Numbered from the stretch's first letter, positions 9,708-19,592 are shown. The stretch: 62,361 nt of DNA from Phyllobacteriaceae bacterium UBA1940 (GCA_002336975.1 DDFA01000075.1:1-62361), one strand, 5' to 3'. Made by a program: numbers and translations. The notes: generated by a model from the sequence alone, not told the origin.

Positions 9708-10343
9708 TCAATGCGACAGCGCCGTGAGACGGTCGAGGGCGGTACCGAAGCCCTGGAGGGAGACGGAGAACGGCGCGGTCGCGCCGCCGTCGGCCGTGGC
9801 CTTGATCTTCAGGTTTGCGCCGACACGAAGGGCGGCGATTGTCGCAGCATCGAAGCTGATATTGACGAGGCAACCGGCGGGAACGCAGGTGCGGAAGCGC
9901 ACAGGAGCCATCGCCGGCGTCTCGTCGATCTGGAAGGTGACGCCGGGATCGAGCGCGAGGCCGAACGGCAGGACGAGTGTGCCGGTGACGTCGTCGCCGG
10001 CGGGCGCGCCGAGTTCGATGGCAAGCACGCGCTGGCCGTTCTGCTGTGCCTGGGCCTGCGACATGGCGCATTGCTTGGTCGTGCCCTGCTGCACGCAGGC
10101 GACGCGCCAGTCGCGATAGGTCTCGTTGAGCGAGGATGCGCCGCCCGGCAGCGTCGAGCCGCCTATCTGGGCCTGCGCAATCTCGAAGCGCTGCGGCGCG
10201 GGATCGCTAAGCTGGTCCTTGGTCGAGGCGGCGAGCGCTTTTTCGGGGGCGGCGATCCCCGGCATGACATAGAGCGCGGCGCCCGCGCCGAGCAGGAGGA
10301 TTGCGGTGGCCGACAGACCGAGAATGCCTTTCCTGCTCATCAT
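9708..10343 (-). CDS. Invasion-associated locus B (IalB) family exported protein
   Basis: A 211-residue protein with an N-terminal hydrophobic signal or anchor (MSRKGILGLSATAILLLGAG) followed by the IalB fold, seen in YRDWRVACVQQ, KQCAMSQ and FRTCVPAGCLVNISFD, with the two cysteine pairs of the family. IalB proteins are periplasmic or envelope proteins linked to invasion in Bartonella, and in other alphaproteobacteria their role is unclear. The start at 10343 overlaps the SapC-like stop (ATGATGA), so translation is probably coupled. It is the last gene of a globin-SapC-IalB run. Confidence 0.85.
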   Translation of the reverse strand: MMSRKGILGLSATAILLLGAGAALYVMPGIAAPEKALAASTKDQLSDPAPQRFEIAQAQIGGSTLPGGASSLNETYRDWRVACVQQGTTKQCAMSQAQAQQNGQRVLAIELGAPAGDDVTGTLVLPFGLALDPGVTFQIDETPAMAPVRFRTCVPAGCLVNISFDAATIAALRVGANLKIKATADGGATAPFSVSLQGFGTALDRLTALSH

Positions 10344-11200
10344 GCGAGCGCCTTGCGTTCGTTGGCGCGCAGCGCGTTGAGATCGAGGAGGTTCTCGAAG
10401 CGCTGCAAGGAAGCGAGATGCAGGTTCACCAGCGCGAGCCAACCCCTGGCGTGCCACTCGACAACCATGGCTTCGGGCAGTGCGCGGCACGCCTTCTCGT
10501 TGACGGCATGGAAGCCGTTCACCTGATGGAGCGTGCCGTCCGGCAGGCGGAAATCGGCGCGATAGGGCTCCAGCACCTTGGCAGCGATCAGCGCGCGGCC
10601 GAAGGCGACGGTGTCGGCGTAGTCTGCATGGAAGGCATGGCAGAGGGCCATCGCCATCTGCGCGGCCCCGGTGGCGTTGCCGCTCTCGTCGAACAGGCGC
10701 TGAGCGTCTGCGCGGCCCTTCACCGAGGAGACGAAGCGATCGCTGGCCCGGTCGATGGAAAGGAACCGCCCCGCACCGTCCTCCGTCTCCATGGCGATGA
10801 AGGGGTAGCGGCGGACATAGGCGGGCACGTAGCTTCCCGCCCTCCAGCTCCCGCCGCGCTCGATGAAGAGATTATGGTCCTTGCGGATCGCGACCAGCGC
10901 AAGCGGGGACGCCTGTTCGTCCATGGCGAAGACGATGGGATAGTGCCGCATCGCCTGCATGAATTCGCCCTTGGACAGCGGTATGGCAACGGCTTCGCGG
11001 GCGAAGCCGAAATCGCCGCCCGGCATCAGCCCGGCATCGCCATACGCCTCGAAGCGCAGAAGCACGGGGTCTTTGTAGAAAAGCGGCAGAGACGAAGCGT
11101 GTTGCAAGGCCTTAATATCCGTGTTGAGCGTCGTGGTTCGACCGGTCGGCCCGGCTGTCGCTGTCCGCTCCTGAGGCGTGGACGGCGTCGTGGGATGCAC
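10340..11200 (-). CDS. SapC family protein
   Basis: A 286-residue protein with the SapC/peptide-transport-associated pattern: ALQHASSLPLFYKDPVLLRFEAYGDAGL, the central YPIVFAMDEQASPLALVAIRK, GSWRAGSYVPAYVRRYPF and a C-terminal WHARGWLALVNLHLASLQRF. The family is named from the S-layer secretion locus of Caulobacter, and its molecular function is not established. The ATG at 11200 would overlap the globin gene by 89 bases; an internal TTG at the start of the conserved region is a shorter alternative, so the exact start is uncertain. Confidence 0.85.
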   Translation of the reverse strand: MHPTTPSTPQERTATAGPTGRTTTLNTDIKALQHASSLPLFYKDPVLLRFEAYGDAGLMPGGDFGFAREAVAIPLSKGEFMQAMRHYPIVFAMDEQASPLALVAIRKDHNLFIERGGSWRAGSYVPAYVRRYPFIAMETEDGAGRFLSIDRASDRFVSSVKGRADAQRLFDESGNATGAAQMAMALCHAFHADYADTVAFGRALIAAKVLEPYRADFRLPDGTLHQVNGFHAVNEKACRALPEAMVVEWHARGWLALVNLHLASLQRFENLLDLNALRANERKALA

Positions 11201-11591
11201 CGATCATCAACTGTGCCAGCGACGTGAAGGCGTCCAACCAGGCGCCTCGGACCTGCGGGGTGAAGGCATCGCCCAGATGATGCTCCAGCGTCCAGATCAG
11301 GGTCTCGCCGACGACGGGATAATGGGCGTCGGCGACGCCATAGTCCTTGTGCCGGCGGGCAAGCGCCTCGACCTCGGGCTGGATGGCGTGCAGCCGGTGC
11401 AGGCCGTTCACGACCATGGCCAGCATCTGCACCAGCTTCCTGGCCTGCGGCCGGATATCCTCGGGGAACATCGGCCGCACTTCGGGATGGGTCTCGAACA
11501 GGCGGGCGTAGAAGGTCGCGCCGACGGTATCGGCGATCGGGGCGACGTCCCTGAAACTCTTCTGCACGAGCACGATCATGTCCTGGTTCAT
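11112..11591 (-). CDS. Single-domain globin (bacterial haemoglobin type)
   Basis: A 159-residue haem protein of the flavohaemoglobin/Vitreoscilla globin family. The start MNQDMIVLVQKSF is followed by FYARLFETHPEVRPMFPEDI (B-C helices), LVQMLAMVVNGL (E helix region), the proximal histidine in LARRHKDYGVADAHYPVVG, and LGDAFTPQVRGAWLDAF (G-H). No reductase domain follows. GAGGG lies 8 bases before the start. The product would bind O2 or NO in the cytoplasm. Its overlap with the SapC-like gene suggests co-expression. Confidence 0.9.
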   Translation of the reverse strand: MNQDMIVLVQKSFRDVAPIADTVGATFYARLFETHPEVRPMFPEDIRPQARKLVQMLAMVVNGLHRLHAIQPEVEALARRHKDYGVADAHYPVVGETLIWTLEHHLGDAFTPQVRGAWLDAFTSLAQLMIGASHDAVHASGADSDSRADRSNHDAQHGY

Positions 11592-11601
11592 GGAAGAGCC
11601 C

Positions 11602-14600
11602 TCAGAATTTCACGTTGAAGCTGGCGCGCAGGGTCTGGTCGTTGACGCCCGAACCGAACTGGCCGCCATAGGAGATGCCGAGCGTTCTGCTCGCGCTCAG
11701 GTTCATGTCGAGGCCGAGATCGACCACGGCCACGTTCCTGGCGATCGGCACACCGCCGATACTGAAGGGGGCGCTGCCGGCAAAAGACATGACCGAGTCA
11801 GGAGTCGTGTCGCCGAAAGCATGCCGCCAGCCGACCATGCCCCTGGCCGTCACGGACACGCCGTTGAGGTCGAAGCTGCTCGCAGCGCGCAGGCCGAGCG
11901 TGGTGAAGGTCGTGTCGATCGTCGACGATCCACCCGCCAGCGCCGCAACGCCGCCCCTTTCGGTGAAGCCGTCGGTGCGCAGGTTGACGTAAGCGAGATT
12001 CGCGAACGGCTCGAGCGCGACATTGCCGGCCTGCATCTTGTAGCCGAGTTCGCCGAAGACCTGCGCCGTTCCGGCGCGGTAGCCGGCCGAAAGGCTGTCA
12101 CTCAAGCCGGAGAAGCTTACGTTGCGCGACGTCGCGATGTCGTGCCACGTATAGGCCGCACCGGAGCGGAACGCGAGATCGCCCGACGTGGTGCCGCCAT
12201 AGAGGCCGACGCTGTAGTTGTCGCTCGTGCCGCTGGAGTGGCGATCCTCGGCGTTGAAGCTCGTCCGGCTGTAGCCCGCGACCGCGCCGAAGCGCCAGTT
12301 GTCGAAGACGGGGGCGTCGGCGCCCATGAAGAAGCCGCCGATGGAGCGATCGAGGCGCGCTGCGTTGCCGTCGCTGTTCCACTGGCCCCACGATCCGAAA
12401 GCCTGCCCCCAGACCGCACCGCCGTCCTTGTCTGCGGTGGCCGCGTGCGCCTTGCCGCCCGAAGCGCCGACACCGCCGAAGGCCGCACGGAGGCGATCGT
12501 TGACCGCGCTACGCAGGAAGCGGCTGTCCTCGATCATCACCGTCCGGGCCGAGGCATGCACTTCGCCGGAGAGCTGGTCGAAGGCATATTGCGCGGCGGC
12601 ATCGGACGACAGGCTGGCGACAGCGCTCGCCAGGGTGCCGCCGGGCGGCAGGGTGTCGAGCCCGCCGGCCGTGGCGATCTGGTTCGCGGTCAGGCCCGCC
12701 GACGCGAAGGTCTTGGTCTTGGTGATGTCGATATAATAATTGTTCGCGTCGGAACTGCCGACCAGCCCCATGAAATTGGTAAGCTGGGTATTGTCCAATG
12801 TGAAGGCGCCGGTCAGGCCCAGATCCGCCGTCAGCACCGTATAGTGAGCACCGAGGACATAGGGCGTGGCATCGGTCTTCACGACCGAGAGCAAGGCGCC
12901 ATTGGCAAGCGTCGCAGTGCCTTCGATCTTGAGAAGGTCCGATTGGCCCGTGCTGGCCAGATCGACCCGATAGGTCGAGCCGGCCGCAAGGCTGGCATTG
13001 CCCTTGACGGTCAAGGTGCCGACGCCGCCATTGCCCGGCGCGACGAGCGCGCCCGACTGCGCCGTGAGGTCGCCGATCGTGCCGATACCGCTGAGGCCGG
13101 CACCATTCGACACGGTGACGTCGCCGCCGCCGAGCAGGCCGTTGACGGCCAGCCGGCCGCCCTTGACGTTGACCGCACCGGTGAAGCCGCCGGAATTGCC
13201 GGTCAGGCTGGTCACACCGGCATAGTGGTCGATCGTGCCTGCGCCGAGCATGGAGGCCGCGAAGGTATAGCTGGTGTCGGTGTGGTTGAAGTTGAGCGTG
13301 CCGGTGCCCTGGCCGAATTCAAGCGTCCCGGCATTGAGCGTGCCCGCCGCCTGCGCCGCCGAGCCCGCCGCGCTACCGATGTTGAGCGTGCCGGTCGAAC
13401 CCGCCTGGCCGGCGAGCAGAGCAGTGCCGCCGGTGCTGGCGACTGCGCCATTGGACAGGGTCAGCGTGCCGGTGCCGGCTACACCGACATAAAGGTTGCC
13501 TGCATTGGTCCAGCTCGAACCCGCCCCGGTAATCGTCGCCGTGCCTTTCCCGGTGGCAAGGAGGCCGAGCGCCCCGTCACCGGCGTTGCTGAGCTTGCCG
13601 CCATTGGTGACGTTCAGCGTTCCATCACCGGCCACACCGATCAACACGGTGGCGCTGCTGGCCGTGGAACTCGCGCCGTCCACCGAGAACGCGCCGGTCG
13701 AACCGGCCGTAGACCCCACATACAGTCCGCTGGAATTGAGGCTGCCGCCGGAATTGACGCCAAGCGTGCCGGCATCGACCTGAACCCCGCCGGGGAAGCC
13801 GCTTGAATTGCCCGTGAGGTTGAGCGTACCGGAGCCGCTCTTGAGGATGGCGCCGGTGCCGGAGATCGCGCCGGCATAGGTCCAGACATCGGAACGGTTG
13901 AAGATCAGCAAGCCGTTGTTGACGATATCGCCGGTGACCGAGCCGCTGGTTCCGCCGTTGCCGAGCTGGAGCGTCCCGTCGCTGATGGTCGTGCCGCCGG
14001 TATAGGTGTTGTCGGCGGTGAGGATCAGCGTGCCGAGATCGGTCTTGTCGAGGCCGCCAGATCCCGTCAGAACCGAGTCGATGGTGGCCTTGTAGTTCGC
14101 GCCCGCCCCCGTGCCATCGCCGACGCGGATGATGGAATGGGAATCGGCGAGCGTGATCGGCGCGCCGGTGAGCTGATAGCCATCGGTGGCGAACTGCATT
14201 CCGGTGACGGAGATCGCGCCGGCGCTGGCGTCGGCCGTGACCGTGCCGGCCGTGCCCTGGAAGATGGCGAAGGTCGGCTGCGGGTGCATCACGCCGTTGG
14301 TGGTGCCGTTCGCTTCGGTCCAGTTGGTCGAGGTCGCGGTCCAGACACCCGAACCGCCGTCCACCATGTTGTTGTCGGCATTGCCTGCGCCGTCGCCGTC
14401 CCAGAAGGCGAGGTTCGGCAAGGCGGTGCTGACGAGGTTGACCTTGCCGGCGACGCTGGTCTGCACCGTGAAATTGGCGCCGGTCGATCCGGCGGGCGTC
14501 CCGCCGATGTCGAGGCCGTTATCGGTCAGAGTGCCGCCATAGGTCATCAGGCCATAGACGCCCGGCCCGAACATGCCGCTCGAGGTGATGTTGAGCGTGC

Positions 14601-16620
14601 CGTCGAGCGTGAGGTCGTTGACGACATCGAAGAGCGCCGCGCCGCCGGGTGCACTGAGGGTCACATTGACATTCGCGCCGCTTGTAAGGTCAAGGTTCTG
14701 CACGGTCAGGGTCTGGCCCTGAATGCCGCTGAGGATGCCGCCGGAAGCGACTGTGACGGTGCCGCCGATCGAGCCCTTGCCGCCGAGCGTGCCGCCCGAC
14801 TTGACATCGATCGCCCCCGTGCCGAGCTTGCCGTCCACCAGCAAGGTGCCGCCGTTGACGTGCGTCAGGCCTGTGAAGCCGCTGGAATCTGCGGTCAGGC
14901 GCGTTATGCCATCCGCCTGATTGATCGTGCCGAGGCCGGTGATTGCCGCGGTGAAGCTGTAGTTCGTGCTGTCGTGGTCGAAGCTGAGCCGGCCGGTGCC
15001 CGCGCCGAAACGGACGGTCGTCGCGTCGACCATTCCCGGTATGGTGCCGCTGAGCGTGAGTCCACCCGTCGAGCCAGCCTGATTGGCCAGAACCAGCTCG
15101 CCGCCGACGGAAACCTTGGCGCCATTGTCGACAAGGAGCGAGCCCTTGCCACTATCGCCAACAATCAGATCGTTGGTGACAGTCCAGACCGAACCTGCCT
15201 CCCGAACCGCCACGACACCCTGGGAACCAACTTGCGCGCCAACCGTGCCCGTAGCGCTGTTGACTTTGCCGCCATCGTCGAGATTGAGTACGCCGAGGCC
15301 TTGGGCGCCAACTGTCAAGCTTGTGGTGGTCCAGTTCGAACCGGCGCCCTCGACCATTACTGCCCCGGTCACGCCGCTGGTAGCAGCGATCGTACCAACC
15401 AGATTGCTGACCTTGCCGCCATTGCTGATTGTCAGGTCGCCGTAGCCGAAGCTTCCGACGGTCAGGTTGCCGGTTGCGGCGAGCGTGGAACCCGGACCGT
15501 CCACCTTGCCGATGCCGGTAGTGCCGACCGAGCTGCCGAACGATGTAAAGCCGGCGTTGACTTCGCCGCCGTTGGTGATGTCGAGCGTGCCCGAACCGTC
15601 GTTGCCGACATAGAGGCTGCCACTATTTGTCCAGACCGAGCCGGGGCCATCGACGGTCACAAGGCCAGAGCCGCCCGCGCCTGCGCCGATGAAACCATCG
15701 GCGTTGGTAACGTTGCCGCCATTCGTGACGTTCAGCGTGCCCGAGCCGGCCTCGCCGACATGCAGATCGCTGCTGTTGGTCCATTTCGAGCCCGTGCCGC
15801 TGACCTTCACCGTCCCCGTCGCACCGGCGATGTTACCGATATAGCCGATCAGATTGCTAACATTGCCGCCATTCGAGATGGTGAGGGAACCGGCCTTGTG
15901 CTGGCCTATCGTCAAGTCCCCGGTGTTGATCCAGGTCGAGCCCGCTCCTGCAACCGTGACCGTACCTGAACCGTTCCCCGCGCCGACGGCAGCAAGGGTA
16001 TTTTCGACCTTGCCGCCATTCGAGATCGTCAAGAAGGCTGTCCCGTTGGCACCGACATTCAGGTAGCCTGTATTGATCCATGACGAGCCAGCGCCATCGA
16101 CCGTCATCGTGCCGGAAGAGCTTGAGAGCCAACCGAGAAAGCCCTGATTGCTCGTAACAGTGCCCCCATTGGTAACATCCAGCGTCCCGACACCCACGTC
16201 GCCAATCGTCAGGATTCCTGTATTGGTCCACTTCGAGCCGATGCCGTCGATAGTGACGATCCCGCTGGAGCCTGCATTGGCACCGATCGTACCCTTGACG
16301 TTAGTGACCGTCGCGCCGCTGGAAACGTTCAGAGTACCCGTGTTGGCGTCGCCGACGATGATGTGGTTCGCGACCCCATCCTTACCGACGCCAGTAATCG
16401 TCGGCGACTGAACATTGTTGTCGATGATCACATCGTCGGCAGCCGTTGGGACGTGGCCAGGATTAGTCCAGTTTCCAGCGTCGAACCAGTCCGCCGAAGT
16501 CGCTCCAGTCCACTCCTGCGCCTGCGCGGAAATGGGAAGCGCAAGACCCACCAGCGCTGTCGAGGCCAGCGCCAGACGTTTGAACGTAGCGGCCTTGCGA
16601 CCCGTATTCTTGTTGTGCAT
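11602..16620 (-). CDS. Large repeat-rich autotransporter (type Va)
   Basis: A 1672-residue outer-membrane autotransporter. The ATG at 16620 starts a signal peptide (basic MHNKNTGRKAATFKR, hydrophobic core, cut after ISAQAQ). The passenger has roughly 14-16 degenerate units of about 47 residues built on the pattern GTLNVTNGG..VTN...G..GxVTVDGxGSxWTNTG, then PATR-type units such as GTLILTADNTYTGGTTISDG. The last 270 or so residues (from about VWGQAFGSWGQW) form a beta-barrel and end in the terminal-Phe signature SFNVKF. The passenger should form a long beta-helix. The LuxR-type gene just upstream on the same strand may regulate it. Confidence 0.92.
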   Translation of the reverse strand: MHNKNTGRKAATFKRLALASTALVGLALPISAQAQEWTGATSADWFDAGNWTNPGHVPTAADDVIIDNNVQSPTITGVGKDGVANHIIVGDANTGTLNVSSGATVTNVKGTIGANAGSSGIVTIDGIGSKWTNTGILTIGDVGVGTLDVTNGGTVTSNQGFLGWLSSSSGTMTVDGAGSSWINTGYLNVGANGTAFLTISNGGKVENTLAAVGAGNGSGTVTVAGAGSTWINTGDLTIGQHKAGSLTISNGGNVSNLIGYIGNIAGATGTVKVSGTGSKWTNSSDLHVGEAGSGTLNVTNGGNVTNADGFIGAGAGGSGLVTVDGPGSVWTNSGSLYVGNDGSGTLDITNGGEVNAGFTSFGSSVGTTGIGKVDGPGSTLAATGNLTVGSFGYGDLTISNGGKVSNLVGTIAATSGVTGAVMVEGAGSNWTTTSLTVGAQGLGVLNLDDGGKVNSATGTVGAQVGSQGVVAVREAGSVWTVTNDLIVGDSGKGSLLVDNGAKVSVGGELVLANQAGSTGGLTLSGTIPGMVDATTVRFGAGTGRLSFDHDSTNYSFTAAITGLGTINQADGITRLTADSSGFTGLTHVNGGTLLVDGKLGTGAIDVKSGGTLGGKGSIGGTVTVASGGILSGIQGQTLTVQNLDLTSGANVNVTLSAPGGAALFDVVNDLTLDGTLNITSSGMFGPGVYGLMTYGGTLTDNGLDIGGTPAGSTGANFTVQTSVAGKVNLVSTALPNLAFWDGDGAGNADNNMVDGGSGVWTATSTNWTEANGTTNGVMHPQPTFAIFQGTAGTVTADASAGAISVTGMQFATDGYQLTGAPITLADSHSIIRVGDGTGAGANYKATIDSVLTGSGGLDKTDLGTLILTADNTYTGGTTISDGTLQLGNGGTSGSVTGDIVNNGLLIFNRSDVWTYAGAISGTGAILKSGSGTLNLTGNSSGFPGGVQVDAGTLGVNSGGSLNSSGLYVGSTAGSTGAFSVDGASSTASSATVLIGVAGDGTLNVTNGGKLSNAGDGALGLLATGKGTATITGAGSSWTNAGNLYVGVAGTGTLTLSNGAVASTGGTALLAGQAGSTGTLNIGSAAGSAAQAAGTLNAGTLEFGQGTGTLNFNHTDTSYTFAASMLGAGTIDHYAGVTSLTGNSGGFTGAVNVKGGRLAVNGLLGGGDVTVSNGAGLSGIGTIGDLTAQSGALVAPGNGGVGTLTVKGNASLAAGSTYRVDLASTGQSDLLKIEGTATLANGALLSVVKTDATPYVLGAHYTVLTADLGLTGAFTLDNTQLTNFMGLVGSSDANNYYIDITKTKTFASAGLTANQIATAGGLDTLPPGGTLASAVASLSSDAAAQYAFDQLSGEVHASARTVMIEDSRFLRSAVNDRLRAAFGGVGASGGKAHAATADKDGGAVWGQAFGSWGQWNSDGNAARLDRSIGGFFMGADAPVFDNWRFGAVAGYSRTSFNAEDRHSSGTSDNYSVGLYGGTTSGDLAFRSGAAYTWHDIATSRNVSFSGLSDSLSAGYRAGTAQVFGELGYKMQAGNVALEPFANLAYVNLRTDGFTERGGVAALAGGSSTIDTTFTTLGLRAASSFDLNGVSVTARGMVGWRHAFGDTTPDSVMSFAGSAPFSIGGVPIARNVAVVDLGLDMNLSASRTLGISYGGQFGSGVNDQTLRASFNVKF

Positions 16621-16779
16621 TTCCAGAAAACTCCCGACGAGCCGGACGATCGGACTCAATTGAAAGACCTATCGCACCGGGCAATCGGGGAATCTTGGAC
16701 GAGGCCGCACCCGTTTTGGACGGGGACACGCGCCTGCGTTTTTTCTTGCGGTTCGTGACGAATTCGCCGGCCTGCGAAC

Positions 16780-16812
16780 GCAAAACGGCCTCGCGAATCG
16801 CTTCGCGAGGCC
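16780..16812 (-). terminator. Terminator of the LuxR-type gene
   Basis: Read on the minus strand, GGCCTCGCGA and TCGCGAGGCC form a perfect 10-bp stem around a 6-base loop, followed by GTTTTGCG. It lies 36 bases after the stop of the LuxR-type regulator, so the autotransporter likely has its own promoter in the remaining interval to 16621. Confidence 0.65.
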
Positions 16813-16848
16813 GGGATAGGAACCGGATCCGGCCGGTCTGGAACGTAG

Positions 16849-18048
16849 CTAGCCGAACGTGCCGTCTTCCGGCAAACGGGCCGGCGCATCGACTCGGCCG
16901 ACACTCAGCGGCGCGCCGATATCGGCGATGAGCTTGACGAGATCGGGCTGACGGCTGGTGCCGGTCTTTGCGTAGATACGGTTGAGATGGGTCTTCAGCG
17001 TGTTCTCGCCTATCCCCAGCGACAGCGCCGTCGCGGATGCGCCGGCACCACTGCCGATCTTCAGAAGCACGCGCGCTTCCGCCGGCGTCAGGTCGAAGAG
17101 CGTGATCAGCACGGCCTCGGGAATCGGCGTCGTGGCAATCGTCGTCGAAACGAAGACGGCGGCCCGCGCCGGACGAAACGCGGCGCGCGCGGTGCCGGCC
17201 GTCAGCGGCAGGACATAGGCGACGGCGGGCGTTTCCCCCGCGCCCGAGATCGGCAGGCCGATGCCGCGTGCGCCAAGCGTGACATCGGCATTGGCGGCCG
17301 CGGAGATGGCAGTCAGCAGCGCGCCGGCCATGGCGGGATTCCGCGGCTGCAGCACGCCGCCGCGCGACTGGATCGGCGCATTGGCCGACAACATCCGCTC
17401 GGCGCTGTCGTTTGCATGGAGAATGCCGCCATCGGCATCGGTGAGGACGATGGGGGTCGAGAGCGCGTTCAGCGTCTGGCGGTAGAAATGCTCCATCACG
17501 CGCGTCTGGTCGAGCAGGTCGCCGATCAGGGCAGCGCGGCGCAGATGCGGCGAGAGCAAGGTGAGGAAATGCTGCTCCTCGGCCGAGATGACGTCGCGGT
17601 TCGCATAGATCGAGGTGCCGAGCAGACCGATGCGGTCGGTCGTGTCGACGAACTTGACCATGCAGCCTTCGCGCAATCCCTGCGGCCCCGCCCATTCCTG
17701 ATAGAAACGGGTCGCGCGCAGCTCCGGTTCGCTGAGGCAGGACAGCGTCGTCAGCGGCGTGTCGATGTCGCCGATGACGGCCGGTTTGAGACCGGGTATG
17801 TCGTCGAAACCGTAATCGACCTGGAGCACGCGCATCTGCTCGGCGTCCCACGCCGAATGCGCGGCAAAACGGCCGTGACTATCGTTCGTGCTCGCCAGGG
17901 CTATGGTCGTATAAGCTGCATCCGTTGTCTGCGTTATACGGTCCAATACGCCGATCCAGCCATCGGGATCGAGAACGCAGTCATAGATATCGCCAATAAT
18001 AGATGACAATTCATCAGCATTAAGCTTCCCCACGCAGCGCTCCACCAT
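16849..18048 (-). CDS. LuxR family transcriptional regulator
   Basis: A 399-residue regulator. The C-terminal helix-turn-helix shows the LuxR/GerE pattern LTPAEARVLLKIGSG...ATALSLGIGENTLKTHLNRIYAKTGTSRQPDLVKLI. The N-terminal 300 residues contain a region that may be PAS-like (VLTDADGGILHANDSAERML near residue 220) and no receiver aspartate cluster. The ATG at 18048 is preferred to an upstream in-frame TTG. It precedes the autotransporter on the same strand and diverges from an AraC-type gene. The signal it senses is unknown. Confidence 0.85.
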   Translation of the reverse strand: MVERCVGKLNADELSSIIGDIYDCVLDPDGWIGVLDRITQTTDAAYTTIALASTNDSHGRFAAHSAWDAEQMRVLQVDYGFDDIPGLKPAVIGDIDTPLTTLSCLSEPELRATRFYQEWAGPQGLREGCMVKFVDTTDRIGLLGTSIYANRDVISAEEQHFLTLLSPHLRRAALIGDLLDQTRVMEHFYRQTLNALSTPIVLTDADGGILHANDSAERMLSANAPIQSRGGVLQPRNPAMAGALLTAISAAANADVTLGARGIGLPISGAGETPAVAYVLPLTAGTARAAFRPARAAVFVSTTIATTPIPEAVLITLFDLTPAEARVLLKIGSGAGASATALSLGIGENTLKTHLNRIYAKTGTSRQPDLVKLIADIGAPLSVGRVDAPARLPEDGTFG

Positions 18049-18329
18049 CTTCCGCAAGATCAAGAAGTTGTTCTTGCATCGCTATAGTCCCGCACTCGCC
18101 AGTCTGTCTTCAGCAAAATAGGAAAACGGGCAGCCATACGCGAAATTCTGCAACGTCATACTTTCCGGTGACGACATGGACAGGCGCGCACGAATACAGG
18201 TTTGAAGCGTTCGATTCGAACCTTGCGGCGAGCAACGCCTGAGCCTGCCCGAGCCCGCCGCTTTGGCCGGTCAATCGGGCCGGCAGCCTTCGAAAAAGAG
18301 CAAGGCAGGCTGTTGGGAAGGGACTCGCC

Positions 18330-19286
18330 GTGCCGCCGAAACAGGAATTTTCATCCGCCAACCTGCCTGAGCATCTGAGCCATCTGGAGCGTTTCCACCT
18401 GTGGCGCGACATCCATTACGCCGAGGTGGCGACGGTCGAGGTCGGCATTTCCGAAAAGCCGTTCGAGGCGACGCTGGAGGCGTCGGCCATCGGCCAGCTC
18501 ACCTATGCGAAGATGTCAGGCACGATAAACCGTGTGACGCGCACGCTGCACAGCATCCGGGTTAACCCACTCGACGTCTATCTGCTGGTGATGAACCTCG
18601 GATCGTCGGCGATCGGCGGAACTTACGGCTCCAGCGAGATCGTGATGAACCGGGGAGACGCCTTTCTGGACGCCTCGCAGCCCCAGCATTTCACGGGCGG
18701 CGATCACAATGTCTGGGCCAACCTCGTCGTGCCGCGCAAGCTGCTGACCGACAAGTTTCCCGGGATTGCGGACAAGCAAGGCGGGCTGATCGCCTCGAAC
18801 AACGAGGCGCTGGCGTTGCTGCGCAACTATCTGGCGATGCTGGACGGCATGAACCTGCCACCGGAATCGCTCCTGCTCGATCATGTCAGCAACACGATCG
18901 TCGATCTGGTGGGCCTTGCGACCGGGGCGAAGGGCGAGGAGGCGGAGCTGGCGGGTACGCGCGGGCTGAGGGCAGCGCGATTGCAGGCCGTGCTGAAGCA
19001 GATCCGGATGAACTCCCGCAACCCCGCGCTGTCCGCGCCGCTGGTCGGTTTGCAGCTCGGGCTATCCGCTCGCTATGTGCAAGACCTGCTGGCGGCGACA
19101 GGGACGAGCTTTTCCGAACGCATCCTGGAGCTGCGACTGCAAGACGCCAGAGCGATGCTGACCGATCCACGCCATCAGGAAAAGCGCATCGGCGACATCG
19201 CCCTTGAAGTCGGGTTCAGCGACATCTCCTATTTCAATCGCAGCTTCAAGCGCCGGTTCGGATGCAGCCCACGTGCCGCGCGTTGA
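18330..19286 (+). CDS. AraC family transcriptional regulator
   Basis: A 318-residue regulator starting at GTG 18330 behind GGGAAGGGA. The N-terminal sensor part resembles the AraC-binding-domain-like region of OxyR-unrelated AraC proteins (YAKMSGTINRVTRTL, then LVMNLGSSAIGGTYGSSEIVMNRGDAFLDASQPQHF). The C-terminal pair of helix-turn-helix motifs ends with KRIGDIALEVGFSDISYFNRSFKRRFGCSPRAAR, the AraC/XylS signature. It diverges from the LuxR-type gene across 281 bases, where I see no clear operator. Its target is unknown. Confidence 0.88.
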   Translation: MPPKQEFSSANLPEHLSHLERFHLWRDIHYAEVATVEVGISEKPFEATLEASAIGQLTYAKMSGTINRVTRTLHSIRVNPLDVYLLVMNLGSSAIGGTYGSSEIVMNRGDAFLDASQPQHFTGGDHNVWANLVVPRKLLTDKFPGIADKQGGLIASNNEALALLRNYLAMLDGMNLPPESLLLDHVSNTIVDLVGLATGAKGEEAELAGTRGLRAARLQAVLKQIRMNSRNPALSAPLVGLQLGLSARYVQDLLAATGTSFSERILELRLQDARAMLTDPRHQEKRIGDIALEVGFSDISYFNRSFKRRFGCSPRAAR

Positions 19287-19320
19287 ACCACCCGCCGGCG
19301 CGCCGTACCCCGCAAGCTGG

Positions 19321-19569
19321 ATGATGTATGCGGTCCATGGCATCGCCCTCATCGAGATCGCCGTGGTGCTCTCTCCCGCGCTCGATATCATCGGCGGCCC
19401 CGGCGATGGCGGCGGGCGGGAGATGGGGCTGTTTTTCTTCATCCTCTTGCCCTTCGTCCCGATCCTCGCCGGCCTCGCCGCCTTCCATTTCGGATCGCGC
19501 CGGTTCATTCGCGGCGCGGGCGTGGCGCTGCTGCTGCCGCCGCTGGCCGCCATCATCTGGATCTCGTGA
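19321..19569 (+). CDS. Small hydrophobic membrane protein, unknown function
   Basis: An 82-residue protein with three predicted membrane segments: MYAVHGIALIEIAVVLSPAL, LFFFILLPFVPILAGLAAF and GAGVALLLPPLAAIIW. It follows the AraC-type gene by 34 bases on the same strand. The start at ATG 19321 is chosen because the upstream in-frame extension overlaps the AraC gene. I do not recognise the family, and the ribosome site is weak, so expression is not certain. Confidence 0.5.
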   Translation: MMYAVHGIALIEIAVVLSPALDIIGGPGDGGGREMGLFFFILLPFVPILAGLAAFHFGSRRFIRGAGVALLLPPLAAIIWIS

Positions 19570-19592
19570 GCGATGGCGTGCCGGCCAGCCAC

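Noticed and set aside
11578..13806. 742-codon open frame antisense to the autotransporter
   Set aside because: It is an artefact of repeated GC-rich codons; the minus strand encodes the barrel and repeats.
13400..16400. Repeated DNA units suggestive of a CRISPR array or tandem repeats
   Set aside because: The units are about 140 bases, degenerate, and in frame with a long protein; there are no spacers and no cas genes nearby.
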